DNA of 64,000 nucleotides from Trichomonas vaginalis G3 (Eukaryota; Parabasalia; Trichomonadida; Trichomonadidae): contig NC_067205.1 in NCBI RefSeq assembly GCF_026262505.1, forward strand, positions 17,918,001 to 17,982,000, read 5' to 3'. Under the pieces are notes generated by a model. The model ran no database searches. It had not been told where the DNA came from and was given only the letters and a program-made list of their open reading frames with translations. The position numbers were made by a program, and so were the translations under genes. Positions 50,226 through 61,095 of this stretch are shown one piece after another. Each line of letters opens with the position of its first letter. The first letter of the stretch is position 1.

Positions 50226-52330
50226 GACGGTTTGGGCGGTTTTCAATGGCCACAAGGAAAGGAAGTATCGTTTTATCAGGCAACAAGAGGTCTTGAAATG
50301 AGTAAAGGACTGATCACCCTTGAAAGGTTCAAACTTGCTTGCGCGCCGCAGTCTTAAAAATGATATGTTTCACTTCTGGTCGAAAATTTCAACCTCTATG
50401 ACAGTTGTTGGGTGAACAATTGTGTAGCGGGATGAAATCTGAGTGCGGCCTGGGCTGCAGCATCAATCTTCCCGGCATCTTTACCGCAATCATCTCTTAG
50501 ATTGCACACAAAGTTGCGAACGAGCAGTTTTCTATGCGGTAAAGATGCCGGAAAGAAAGAGTCGATGTGAGGTTCTTTTCGAGGGCTCCTCGAATGGAAC
50601 AATGTTCCGCGTTCATAACTTGAACGCGGAAGTTTGACCGACAAGAGTGCATTATGCACTCCTGTCGGTCGCAGTGTCTCATTCAGGGAGACATTGCCTC
50701 TGCATGTCTCCCAGAATGGAACAATGTTCCGCATTGATAACTTGAACGCGGAAGTTTGACCGACAAGAGTGCATTATGCACTCCTGTCAGTCTGCATGTC
50801 TCATTCAGGGAGACATTGCCTCTGCATGTCTCCCAGAATGAGACAATCTTCTGCAATCAGAATGTGATTGCAAAACTTTGACCGACAAGAGTGCATTATG
50901 CACTCCTGTCGGTCGCAGTGTCTCATTCAGGGAGACATTGCCTCTGCATGTCTCCCAGAATGGAACAATGTTCCGCATTGATAACCTGAACGCGGAAGTT
51001 TGACCGACAAGAGTGCATTATGCACTCCTGTCGGTCGCAGTGTCTCATTCAGGGAGACATTGCCTCTGCATGTCTCCCAGAATGGAACAATGTTCCGCAT
51101 TGATAACTTGAACGCGGAAGTTTGACCGACAAGAGTGTATTGTGCACTCTTGTCAGTCTGCATGTCTCATTCAGGGAGACATTGCCTCTGCATGTCTCCC
51201 AGAATGAGACAATCTTCTGCAATCAGAATGTGATTGCAAAACTTTGACCGACAAGAGTGTATTGTGCACTCTTGTCGGTCGCAGTGTCTCATTCAGGGAG
51301 ACATTGCCTCTGCATGTCTCCCAGAATGAGACAATTTTCTGCAATCAGAATGTGATTGCAAAACTTTGACCGACAAGAGTGTATTGTGCACTCTTGTCGG
51401 TCGCAGTGTCTCATTCAGGGAGACATTGCCTCTGCATGTCTCCCAGAATGGAACAATGTTCCGCATTGATAACCTGAACGCGGAAGTTTGACCGACAAGA
51501 GTGCATTATGCACTCCTGTCGGTCGCAGTGTCTCATTCAGGGAGACATTGCCTCTGCATATCTCCCAGAATGAGACAATTTTCTGCAATCAGAATGTGAT
51601 TGCAAAACTTTGACCGACAGGAGTGCACAATACACTCTTGTCGGTCAAACTTCCGCGTTCAAGTTATCAATGCGGAACATTGTTCCATTCTGGGAGACAT
51701 GCAGAGGCAATGTCTCCCGAATGAGACACTGCGACCGACAGGAGTGCACAATACACTCTTGTCGGTCAAATTTGCAATCAATTCTGATGGAACATTGTTC
51801 CATTCTGGGAGACATGCAGAGGCAATGTCTCCCAGAATGAGACACTGCGACCGACAGGAGTGCACAATACACTCTTGTCGGTCAAACTTGCGTTCAATTC
51901 AATGCGGAACATTGTTCCATTCTGGGAGACATGCAGAGGCAATGTCTCCCAGAATGAGACACTGCGACCGACAGGAGTGCATAATACACTCTTGTCGGTC
52001 AAACTTCCGCGTTCAAGTTATCAATGCGGAACATTGTTCCATTCTGGGAGACATGCAGAGGCAATGTCTCCCAGAATGAGACACTGCGACCGACAGGAGT
52101 GCACAATACACTCTTGTCGGTCAAACTTCCGCGTTCAAGTTATCAATGCGGAACATTGTTCCATTCTGGGAGACATGCAGAGGCAATGTCTCCCAGAATG
52201 AGACACTGCGACCGACAGGAGTGCATAATACACTCTTGTCGGTCAAAGTTTTGCAATCACATTCTGATTGCAGAAGATTGTCTCATTCTGGGAGACATGC
52301 AGAGGCAATGTCTCCCGAAATGATACCGTC
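50226..52330. mobile_element. Satellite-bearing element, copy 1
   Basis: Begins near TGACGGTTTGGGCGGTTTTC, closely matching CGACGGTTTGAGCGGTTATC at 57,868. The head (50,226-50,580) includes a large hairpin, 50,468-50,488 with 50,534-50,554 (CCGGCATCTTTACCGCA arms). The body is the 122-bp satellite in two opposite blocks. No transposase or credible ORF is present. The boundaries and duplication are not resolved. The GC content is clearly above that of the flanks. Confidence 0.6.
50590..52315. repeat. 122-bp satellite in two head-to-head blocks
   Basis: GACCGACA motifs start at 50,636; 50,758; 50,880; 51,002; 51,124; 51,246; 51,368; 51,490 and 51,612, i.e. every 122 bp without slippage. At 51,612-51,648 the orientation inverts and six units follow in reverse (spacings 121, 116, 117, 122, 122). 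Each unit has three hairpins: a long palindrome (GACCGACAAGAGTGCAT...), GGGAGACAT/ATGTCTCCC with a 9-nt loop, and one of two cassettes (A with CCGCATT...AACGCGG, or B with TTGCAATCA...TGATTGCA). ORFs in the region are artefacts. Confidence 0.9.
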
Positions 52331-53647
52331 ATACCAACACCAATTTATTCCTTCTTTCCATTGTCATACAATTCAATATTTTTATCAATCTTAATCAACT
52401 TTTTTTATTCTTCTTTAATTCAATTTATCTTTCTCCTAGAATATCTATTCCTTTAACAGACATAAAATCACTAATCGAGCTTTTTCAATACTCAAAATTT
52501 CATATAAATCTTTGTTATTTTTTCTCTCATCGCTTATTTTATTAAATATACATATTTCCTCTCACATATCCCTCTTCATATATATTGGATCTCAACACTC
52601 ATCTATTAGAACAATATATTTTCGCTTAATCTCATATTATTCATTAACAATCTTTCATCTTCTTATTTCTAGTTAACCTACCAATATATATATAGAATAT
52701 ATGCCCAATTACATATTCAGATACATTAAATTCAAGAAATTCTTCTAATATTATTCTCCTATTCATAATAAAATCATATTTAGTCTCACATCACAATTCT
52801 ATCAGTTCTCCAATATCATATCATATTGGTAACATCACATATATCTCTTATAATATCACTTAAATTTGTATTTTTTTATTAATTATATTTAATTAGTTCT
52901 ACATTCTATTATTATAGAGGTTTGACAAACTCATCAATAGTTAAAATCAAAATCTATTCAGAACTTTGAATCTAATGAAAATTACATTTCGATATCTTTT
53001 TGCAAGCTTAATTTTTTGTATTATCTTAAAATACATTTAGTAATGTTATGTACGTATTGAATTCAAATTATAGCGCAGTAACATGCAACTCATCTTGAGA
53101 TTCACATTTCATTTTCACAATTATTGCATATATACATCAATAACATATTGTACTCATATATCTACACGACTCTAAACTCAATGACATCAAATAATGCTTG
53201 TAATATTTAAAATAATTTTTGCATTTTTGATTCTCAGCTTAACTTCTATAAATGTCACCAAAACATTTCATTCCTACCAAGAAATAATATATTAGTAATT
53301 AAGCGTTTATTACCATTGTTACTCACATCATATTAATTCATTTTTGTAATTTTTTAAATAAATGACTGGAATCATAAACCCTATGTACCCATATCAACAT
53401 GTTAAAATTTCAAAGTCTGAAACTTAGTATACATTGAGTTTCATGAAATCAGATAATCTCGTAGATTTCTTAAATATTATACATTGCTGGCCAATAATGA
53501 TGCAGCATGATTCTCCATCATATCAGCATTCTAAACATATCTTTATTTTGTCAATTGGCATAAATTAAGGGTGCTTTTCAGGCGATAAATGGTATTTTAG
53601 ATACTTAAATAAACAAAAGGAATAAAATATATATAATTATTATGTTA
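52331..53647. other. AT-rich intergenic region
   Basis: About 1.3 kb with stops in all frames, T/A-rich and C-over-G biased on the plus strand up to about 52,900. No gene or repeat is seen. The minus-strand GP63-like gene ends at 53,648. Confidence 0.5.
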
Positions 53648-54940
53648 TTAAATATCAATAGCCTCATTATCATTTTCTTCGGGATCTTCCTTCTTTTCTG
53701 AAGAGTGTAAATAAAAATAATCAAAAATAGCCACGCCTGTAAATGCAACAACGGCAAATACAACAATACCTATAGTTAAAATGATATATGGAGGCAATCT
53801 TGTCTTATTATGAACTATTTGAAGGGGTGTGCTTGATACTTTTATCTCTAACTTAGCGCCTTCAACAAAAGGATTTGATGTAAAGTGCATCTCTTCTAAG
53901 GTGACTGATCTACAGAATCTTTCTGGATTTGGGCAAATAATATTTGCTGTTGTACTTCCCCATGCATTCTGGACGCGTTTTGAAAACGTTTTTCCGATGG
54001 TGTCTTTTGTGCAATTAATAATATATTGTTTGTTATATTTGTCAGGAGAAACTGCATTAATGGAGAAACTATCAAAACCATTGCATGAATAATTTCCACA
54101 TGTCAGCATTCCTGGAAGAACAGCGTCACCGGTTTTGCAAACATTTGATGGATATTTAAATGGAATATAATCATATGACCAATCATCGCCTATTTTAGAA
54201 GAATCCAAGACATTGTAGAATTCTTTTCCATTACAATAATGATTGTAATAGGAATTATTATTTGGACACGAAACAGTATTGATTGAATCACTGTTTCCAT
54301 AGAATTTAAAAGAGAATCCTGATTCTTGAGGATATGTGTTGTTATAAAGATATAAAGCAGGGAATGACATTTGAGCTGCTCCAGTCGCAAAATTTTCAAT
54401 TGGATTTCCATCAATTGAATCTTTGTTTCCCCAAACTATTGGTTGTAGCATTGACCAATTAACGTCATAATTTCCAGTATCAATCAAAAATGACATTGAA
54501 ACATCGGTCAAACGGTTAAAAGGGCCGTTGTGTGTTTGAATATTTACTCCAACCATCATTTCGCTCATGTAAACGCGGGATTCTGGGTGAGCCAAGGCTG
54601 TTTCTTCTCCACCACCATCTTCAAGTTCAATTCCTGACCAGCAATATTCACCATTATCACCATAAAAATATTCCTGGCCAAAATGATTGACAGCAAATAT
54701 ATGTGCTTGGGGAGTGTTTAAAAATGTAAATGTTTTTCCAGATTTTTTAAACGAACAAGTAATATTCTTATGTGGTTTAGGATCGTTACGAGGATGATAC
54801 ACGTGATACAAAGATGGAGTTATTCCGAATGCATGGCACATTTCATGTACTAATACAAAGAAGTAGTTGTTGTTCCAATCATTATAATTGCTTACATTAG
54901 ATGGAATAAAAGCTGCATTGATAAAAATTGCACCTTGGAT
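53648..54940 (-). pseudogene. GP63/leishmanolysin-like metalloprotease (M8), C-terminal part
   Basis: The frame is open from the hairpin element to 53,648, extending upstream of the ATG at 54,841. It has the zinc site HEMCHAFG (the HExxH motif, at about 54,830-54,853), a third ligand candidate in LAHPESRVYMSEMMVG with Met-turn, and LTDVSMSFLIDTGNYDVNWS, the usual M8 block. Cys-rich C-terminal region, then a hydrophobic helix (YIILTIGIVVFAVVAFTGVA) and an acidic tail (EDPEENDNEAIDI), so a membrane-anchored surface protease. Active-site residues are present but the gene is split, so this copy is probably silent. Removal of the insertion and one GGAT keeps frame. Confidence 0.85.
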
Positions 54941-56040
54941 TGTTGTAAACGAAAACGATAAAAACGGTTTGGAAGAAAAGTGACACTTTACATGGCAAAA
55001 AATAGAGCCTTACTTTTGAGATACTTGAGATTGAAACTGAATCTTATGAGGCGGTGATCTTGAATCACTACCTCATAAGGTTCAGTTTCATATAAAATTT
55101 GTTGCAATTTGTTATTCTTTTGCAATTATTTCTTATAAGATTTTACATCTTTTAGCGGGGAATGTTTGTTATCATGTATATATTATAAATATCTACACGA
55201 TAACGAACATTCCTCGCTAAATTGCTGAGAAACTTTGAGGAAATGTCGAACAATTTCCTCAAAGTTTCTCAGATTTATATAGATCACTAGTGTCCCCTAG
55301 GCACTGATTCTGGTTCAGTACCTAGGAGGCTCTAGTTCTCTAACGAACTGATAAAATGTTTTTAAATTTTTGGATATTGCTACCTGTGAAGCACTGACTT
55401 CAAGTCAGTACCTCACAGGTAGCAATTACATTGAAAGATGGGGAGAAACTTTGTCCGAATGTTAAACTATTCGGACAAAGTTTCTCCCATTTGTAGTGGA
55501 GATGGAAGGCTTTGAGGTATATTATATTAATGTATACCCCAAAGCCTTCCATCTCCACTTGAAAGTTCCAAAATTTTTGGGTTAATAGTTTGCAATTAAC
55601 CCAAAGTTTTGGAACTTTCTAGAAGAATTGCAGGGTAAGAGGTACATATTCATACTATGTCTCTTACCCTCCAATTCCTTCCTTAACATAAACAAATTTG
55701 GAGTTAATTGTTTGCAATTAACTCCGGGTTTGTTGACCTCCAAATGAAAATGAAAGGGTAAGAGGTATATAGTGACCCTATATGCCTCTTACCCTTTCAT
55801 TCTCATTAATTATGGGAGAAACTTTGGCCGAATGTTAAATTATTCGACCAAAGTTTCTCCCATTTTTTGAAGGGATTGGAGGCTATGAGATACTGATGCA
55901 ATGTCAGTACCTCATGGCCTCTAATTCCATCCTGAAACTGATCAAAGTGGACCTTACATGCATTTGAAATTTGTCATGTAAAGTCCACTTTTTGAGAGAG
56001 AGGATTTGACTGCGTCAAATCCTCTTTTTCGTTTACGAGA
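54941..56040. mobile_element. 1,100-bp mobile hairpin array
   Basis: Inserted in the GP63-like gene with GGAT on both sides (54,937-54,940; 56,041-56,044). Ends TGTTGTAAACGAAAAC and TTTTTCGTTTACGAGA form a short inverted repeat. The interior is 14-15 consecutive hairpins of 45-70 nt: 55,034-55,091; 55,156-55,227; 55,224-55,271; 55,286-55,325; 55,378-55,428; 55,440-55,488; 55,497-55,559; 55,560-55,620; 55,624-55,676; 55,690-55,735; 55,747-55,806; 55,812-55,862; 55,870-55,933; 55,944-55,992; 55,997-56,026. Some are sister hairpins (GGGAGAAACTTTG twice; GGGTAAGAGGTA twice; TTAATTGTTTGCAATTAA-type twice), others unique. No ORF. Confidence 0.9.
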
Positions 56041-56563
56041 GGATAGGTCTACTAAAGCTTTCTTCTAACTGCACTGCACCTGCTGATGCGATCGTATTTG
56101 ATTCATTACCAAATGGGCGTAGAACAGGAGTTACATACATATCAACATTTTCTACAAATTTGTTCTTTGGAATTGCCGTAAAATTTGCATAATTTTCTAA
56201 ATAAAATCCACTTGATAATCTTTGAACCGATAATAAATGTTCAAAGTAAGTCTTCACATTTTCTAATGTTTGTATAATGATATTTTGCTGTTGTTCTGTA
56301 ATGATATCTTTGGTGGAACAATTATAACCTTGTAACCACCAAATTTCTTGACCATCATGAGTGCAACGTAGTGGATCATTTACCGATCCATTAATGTAGC
56401 TGTAATCCATCGTTATTCTAATTGGTTGAAATGGAATGAATGTTCGGGATGAAGATCTTAGATGTTTTGGAGCTGGAGTATGTCTATTATGAATCCTCAT
56501 ATGGCCACATGGTTTCTTCATTGATTCAGCAACATAAAGAAGGGTAAAAATATAAAGCATCAT
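56041..56563 (-). pseudogene. GP63/leishmanolysin-like metalloprotease (M8), N-terminal part
   Basis: Starts MMLYIFTLLYVAESMKKPCG, a short signal peptide, then the pro-region and RTFIPFQPIRITMDYSYING, HDGQEIWWLQGYNCSTKDII and ASAGAVQLEESFSRPI, the last being the conserved block just before the active-site domain of M8 proteases. The frame runs into the hairpin element and stops at 56,033. The other half is 53,648-54,940. The pro-domain Cys after the signal peptide could act as a cysteine switch; this is inferred from the family. Confidence 0.85.
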
Positions 56564-57470
56564 ATAAAAATAATTTTCTCAGACATTCAATCACTCCTTG
56601 AAATTTGATGTTGTATTGAAAATTTTTGTTGCTTAAGCATAGCTAGGAAAATTATAAATGGTATTATTATACCCTACGTTCCCAACTTCTGGAAAACGGT
56701 TTTTCACCCTTATGATCAGTTTCAGACACTTTGGGAGTCTCCCAAACTTTGATATTTTGCATTATGATAGAGAAACGTGTCTAGTTTAACTCACAGTTGT
56801 TTTAAAGGCAAATGATGATATCACATGAAATTATCAAATTATCAAATTTTGAAGTACCAGTCCAAAGGGTTAATTAGATCCTACACAGATGTGCGATAGT
56901 GAAACATATGTGTTCTTGATTTGAGAAGTCCTACTGATAGAGGTATGAATCTCACAGCTTTGTGTGAGTGTGTCTGACACTTGTATAGAGTGGAATATGC
57001 GCCGACATATATTATATAATAACATGTAGTTGATAATTATGAAAAAATAGAATTCGATGCGAATGATATTGAAAGTTGTTTTGTAATTTGATATTTTTCT
57101 TATATGTGTTAATTAGTAAATGGCTTGTTTGTTGTGATAGTACTGTGAAAAATGAAAGGTATTTTAAATTAAAAAATTGAGATTTTGAGATATCTCTAGA
57201 ATTAAGAATTTATTATGTATTTGACTTTTATATAACTATGTGTAAAGGATCTCGATGTCTATATGCTTTAAATAAAATTAAATAAAATGAGATAAAAAAT
57301 TAAAATGGACAAGAAGATATATGGAAATGTAATTTGTATTGTGTTGGTTGTTGACAAAATGATTTTAATACAGATTTAAGGATTTGGAATGGATTTGAAA
57401 TTAAATGATTTAATTCAAGGAGTAATAAGATTTTGAACTGGTTTTTATTTTGTGAATGTAAACTCCTTCC
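56564..57470. other. Intergenic, nothing recognised
   Basis: Upstream region of the GP63-like gene. AT-rich, no ORF, no clear initiator motif next to the ATG at 56,563. Confidence 0.45.
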
Positions 57471-57835
57471 ATAGGATATGTATTAGAAAGATAAATTTTA
57501 AACTTTTTGAAAGAATTGTTTTTTTGTTGAGTGATTTTCTCATAATTTTAAAATAATATATTTAAGTTGGCGTCTCTTACGCCCTTCCAAAAATATGTAT
57601 TAGAAAGATAAATTTTAAACTTTTTGAAAGAATTGTTTTTTTGTTGAGTGATTTTCTCATATTTAATAATATATTTAAGTTGGCGTATCTTACGCCCTTC
57701 CAAAAATATGTATTAGAAAGATAAATTTTAAACTTTTTGAAAGAATTGTTTTTTTGTTGAGTGATTTTCTCATATTTAATAATATATTTAAGTTGGCGTA
57801 TCTTACGCCCTTCCAAAAATATGTATTAGAAAGAT
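57470..57835. repeat. 113-117-bp tandem repeat, about three units
   Basis: TATGTATTAGAAAG recurs at 57,477; 57,594; 57,707 and 57,820. Units contain AAGTTGGCGTATCTTACGCC and a poly-T core. The first unit differs slightly. It abuts the start of the satellite-bearing element at 57,868. Confidence 0.85.
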
Positions 57836-58371
57836 GACTTATAATTTCATAAATTATTTTGTCCCGACGGTTTGAGCGGTTATCAGAATGGTTGCTTACA
57901 CAATGCGTCAGCAAAATGTCGGTTGGGGTGCCCTTCTTGGCCTCCTGAGTACTCACCAAGATACCCCAGCTCCCGCAAAACACCTCCCTTAGGTGCGCAT
58001 TACCTGACGGCATTATTTTGCAATTATTTCAAATTTTTTAGATGTCTTTTGTTAAAGTTTGTTAACTAAAGACTTGAAAACAGCTTACCGCTTCAAGCTG
58101 CTCTCTTCCCGGTTCCTCTGCCGCAATCTTCTGTTTGATTGTGCGCAAAGCTCTCCTCCTTGTGAACCATGGCTGATAGAAAGAACTGAAAGACAGGATA
58201 GGAGGAACATGCCGGTTCAAGTTAACTTGCAATATGCTTCTGATTAGTGATTTTAGATGAAAGATTAGCGAAATCGCATTTAATTTGGATAGAAGGATTC
58301 AATTTTATGAAGCAGGCTCGTAGAAAATATGCATGAATAGCACAATCTTTTGCAATCACAACGCGATTGCA

Positions 58372-58540
58372 AAACTTTGACCGACAAGAGTGTATTATGC
58401 ACTCTTGTCGGTCTGCATGTCTCATTCTGGGAGACATTGTCACTGCATGTCTCCCAGAATGAGACAATCTTCTGCAATCAGAATGTGGTTGCAAAACTTT
58501 GACCGACAAGAGTGCACAATACACTCTTGTCGATCTAAAT
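58372..58540 (-). repeat. Satellite units, left arm
   Basis: About 1.4 units of the 122-bp satellite with cassette B (TTGCAATCA-type) and loop variant TGTCACTGC in the GGGAGACAT hairpin, which distinguishes copy 2 from copy 1. Confidence 0.85.
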
Positions 58541-59015
58541 GTATCTTACAATCAAAGACACTTTCATACAATCTTTTCGAAGTTAAAAAAAAAATTAATT
58601 ATTTCTTTTTTTTGTTTATTAAATCGCCTTACTCACGTACTAATCTATTTTAGAGACTCTATCGAGCTATCCCCACATATAAACCCGTGACAATAATACA
58701 TATTTACTCTCTTCATATTCTGATCTCATGACACATTATCGCAAAAACTATATTTATACAACACACCTCATAAAGTCTCATTTTAGCCCTATCTAAGCGT
58801 TCAAAACCTATTTTCCACACGTAATCTGATTCTTCTGGCTCCGCTGATTCGATTTCTGCTGTCAGATCGTGAAAATATGCATCACATAAAGAGATAAATG
58901 CAAATTGCACAACTTAATATTTTCCTTAAAATTTCTCTTCAGGTTCATACCTAAATAAGCTCTTTTTTTGAAAATTCAATTTTTTCCAAAAATGTATGAA
59001 TTCAAAAGTTCAGAT

Positions 59016-60269
59016 GTAATAAACAGAAATTCATCAAAAGTGACAGCTCTCAATTTTTTGACATTTGTAAATTCTAAATTGAATGAGAAAAATGAAATAA
59101 TACTAAGCATAATACAATATTCTAGATTTAATTATAATTAGGGAAAAGTTAGTTTTGAGAGTACTTTTCATAGGCATATAGAATGAAATCTTCTGAAAAA
59201 TAATATCACATAAACTCATATTATTTTCTAATATATAACTATTTTATATAAAAATCAAATTCAATGATCTTAAAAGCGAAGGATAAACCTCAAAATTTAC
59301 GAATATAATGAGTGGGAATATAATGCTTATCTATCATAAAACCATATGAAATATCAATTTTTGCTTTACGCCTAATTTTTGACGACAATTAGCAAAAAAT
59401 GTTAAATGTTAACACTCAGTCCATTTGAATATGAAAAATAAAATTGACTTTGAATAAATGTTTTTATTTATCATGCAATTCTTCTTGCGACCAAAGATTT
59501 GAATAAAAGTTCAAAAAATAAGATAGCTTAAAAAATAATATACGGTAGTGTTTACTAATAGATGAATAGTATATAAATTCTATTAAAATGGATTTGATCC
59601 AAAAAAATATATAAAATTTGATCATAAATAAAATCGTTTTAAATTACTTCTTCATTTAAATTATAACAATTATTTTTGGTTTTATATTTTTTTGGATCAA
59701 ATCCATTTTAATAGAATTTATATACTATTCATCTATTAGTAAACACTACCGTATATTATTTTTTAAGCTATCTTATTTTTTGAACTTTTATTCAAATCTT
59801 TGGTCGCAAGAAGAATTGCATGATAAATAAAAACATTTAATCAAAGTCAATTTTATTTTTCATATTCAAATGGACTGAGTGTTAACATTTAACATTTTTT
59901 GCTAATTGTCGTCAAAAATTAGGCGTAAAGCAAAAATTGATATTTCATATGGTTTTATGATAGATAAGCATTATATTCCCACTCATTATATTCGTAAATT
60001 TTGAGGTTTATCCTTCGCTTTTAAGATCATTGAATTTGATTTTTATATAAAATAGTTATATATTAGAAAATAATATGAGTTTATGTGATATTATTTTTCA
60101 GAAGATTTTGTGTTCTTCTTCAAAATTTTATTTTTTTATTAAAAAGAATCTTTACAAAATATACATTTACTTTAATTAATATTTAAAAACGTGCTCTATC
60201 AAAAGTTCCAAAAATTCAATATTTTAGCTTTTCTGAGGTGTCACGTTTGATGAATTTCTGTTTACAACA
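59016..60269. mobile_element. Foldback family A, complete copy (A4)
   Basis: Two inverted arms of about 600 bp around a 90-bp centre (59,600-59,690). Left end GTAATAAACAG, right end CTGTTTACAACA, flanked by CAGAT (59,011-59,015 and 60,270-60,274). The distal parts of the arms differ: the left has the TCTCAATTTTTTGACATTTG variant and the right the TGAGGTGTCACG variant. It has no ORF, so it must move in trans. It serves as the reference for the uninterrupted centre in the A2/A3 comparison. Confidence 0.85.
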
Positions 60270-60811
60270 CAGATTATATCTAGTCATTTTCCAACATTAA
60301 TTTTGTGTTTTAGTTTTTGAGATATTAATTTTATTATACGTATTATTCAGAAAATTAAAAGAATTTGTGAGGGGAAACGGAGGAGATAATAAATATGTAA
60401 AGATGGATGAATAGACAATTTGAAAAAAAAGCAATAATTTTGAGTTGTGTTTATCTCTTTATGTGATGCATATTTTCACGATCTGACAGCAGAAATCGAA
60501 TCAGCGGAGCCAGAAGAATCAGATTACGTGTGGAAAATAGGTTTTGAACGCTTAGATAGGGCTAAAATGAGACTTTATGAGGTGTGTTGTATAAATATAG
60601 TTTTTGCGATAATGTGTCATGAGATCAGAATATGAAGAGAGTAAATATGTATTATTGTCACGGGTTTATATGTGGGGATAGCTCGATAGAGTCTCTAAAA
60701 TAGATTAGTACGTGAGTAAGGCGATTTAATAAACAAAAAAAAGAAATAATTAATTTTTTTTTTAACTTCGAAAAGATTGTATGAAAGTGTCTTTGATTGT
60801 AAGATACATTT

Positions 60812-61092
60812 AGATCGACAAGAGTGTATTGTGCACTCTTGTCGGTCAAAGTTTTGCAACCACATTCTGATTGCAGAAGATTGTCTCATTCTGGGAGACA
60901 TGCAGTGACAATGTCTCCCTGAATGAGACACTGCGACCGACAGGAGTGCACAATACACTCTTGTCGGTCAAAGTTTTGCAATCACATTCTGATTGCAGAA
61001 GATTGTCTCATTCTGGGAGACATGCAGTGACAATGTCTCCCAGAATGAGACATGCAGACCGACAAGAGTGCATAATGCACTCTTGTTGGTCA
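60812..61092 (+). repeat. Satellite units, right arm
   Basis: About 2.3 units of the 122-bp satellite in reverse orientation relative to 58,372-58,540, all with cassette B and the TGTCACTGC-type loop. After 61,092 the sequence becomes plain AT-rich. Confidence 0.85.
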
Positions 61093-61095
61093 AAC

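Larger units (their letters stand above)
57868..61095. mobile_element. Satellite-bearing element, copy 2, with nested foldback insertion
   Basis: The head CGACGGTTTGAGCGGTTATC and 58,090-58,220 correspond to the head of copy 1. Satellite units lie at 58,372-58,540 and, inverted, at 60,812-61,092. They are part of long inverted arms, about 58,440-58,905 and 60,452-60,920, that include the same 63-65-codon frame in both arms (VWKIGFERLDRAKMRLYEV). The loop between the arms is interrupted by foldback copy A4. No transposase is present. Confidence 0.6.

Noticed and set aside
50590..52315. Possible CRISPR array
   Set aside because: Units are contiguous and homologous throughout with no unique spacers, the orientation inverts midway, and the context is eukaryotic.
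50396..52456. More than ten ORFs on both strands in the 122-bp satellite
   Set aside because: All are translations of the satellite and recur in each unit.
57577..58013. ORFs of 79-107 codons with YLSNTYFWKGVRYANLN repeats
   Set aside because: Translations of the 113-117-bp tandem repeat.
58713..60635. Matching 62-65-codon frames in inverted arms (VWKIGFERLDRAKMRLYEV)
   Set aside because: They are the two copies of one inverted arm, have no recognisable domain, and show no start context; kept only as a description of the arms.
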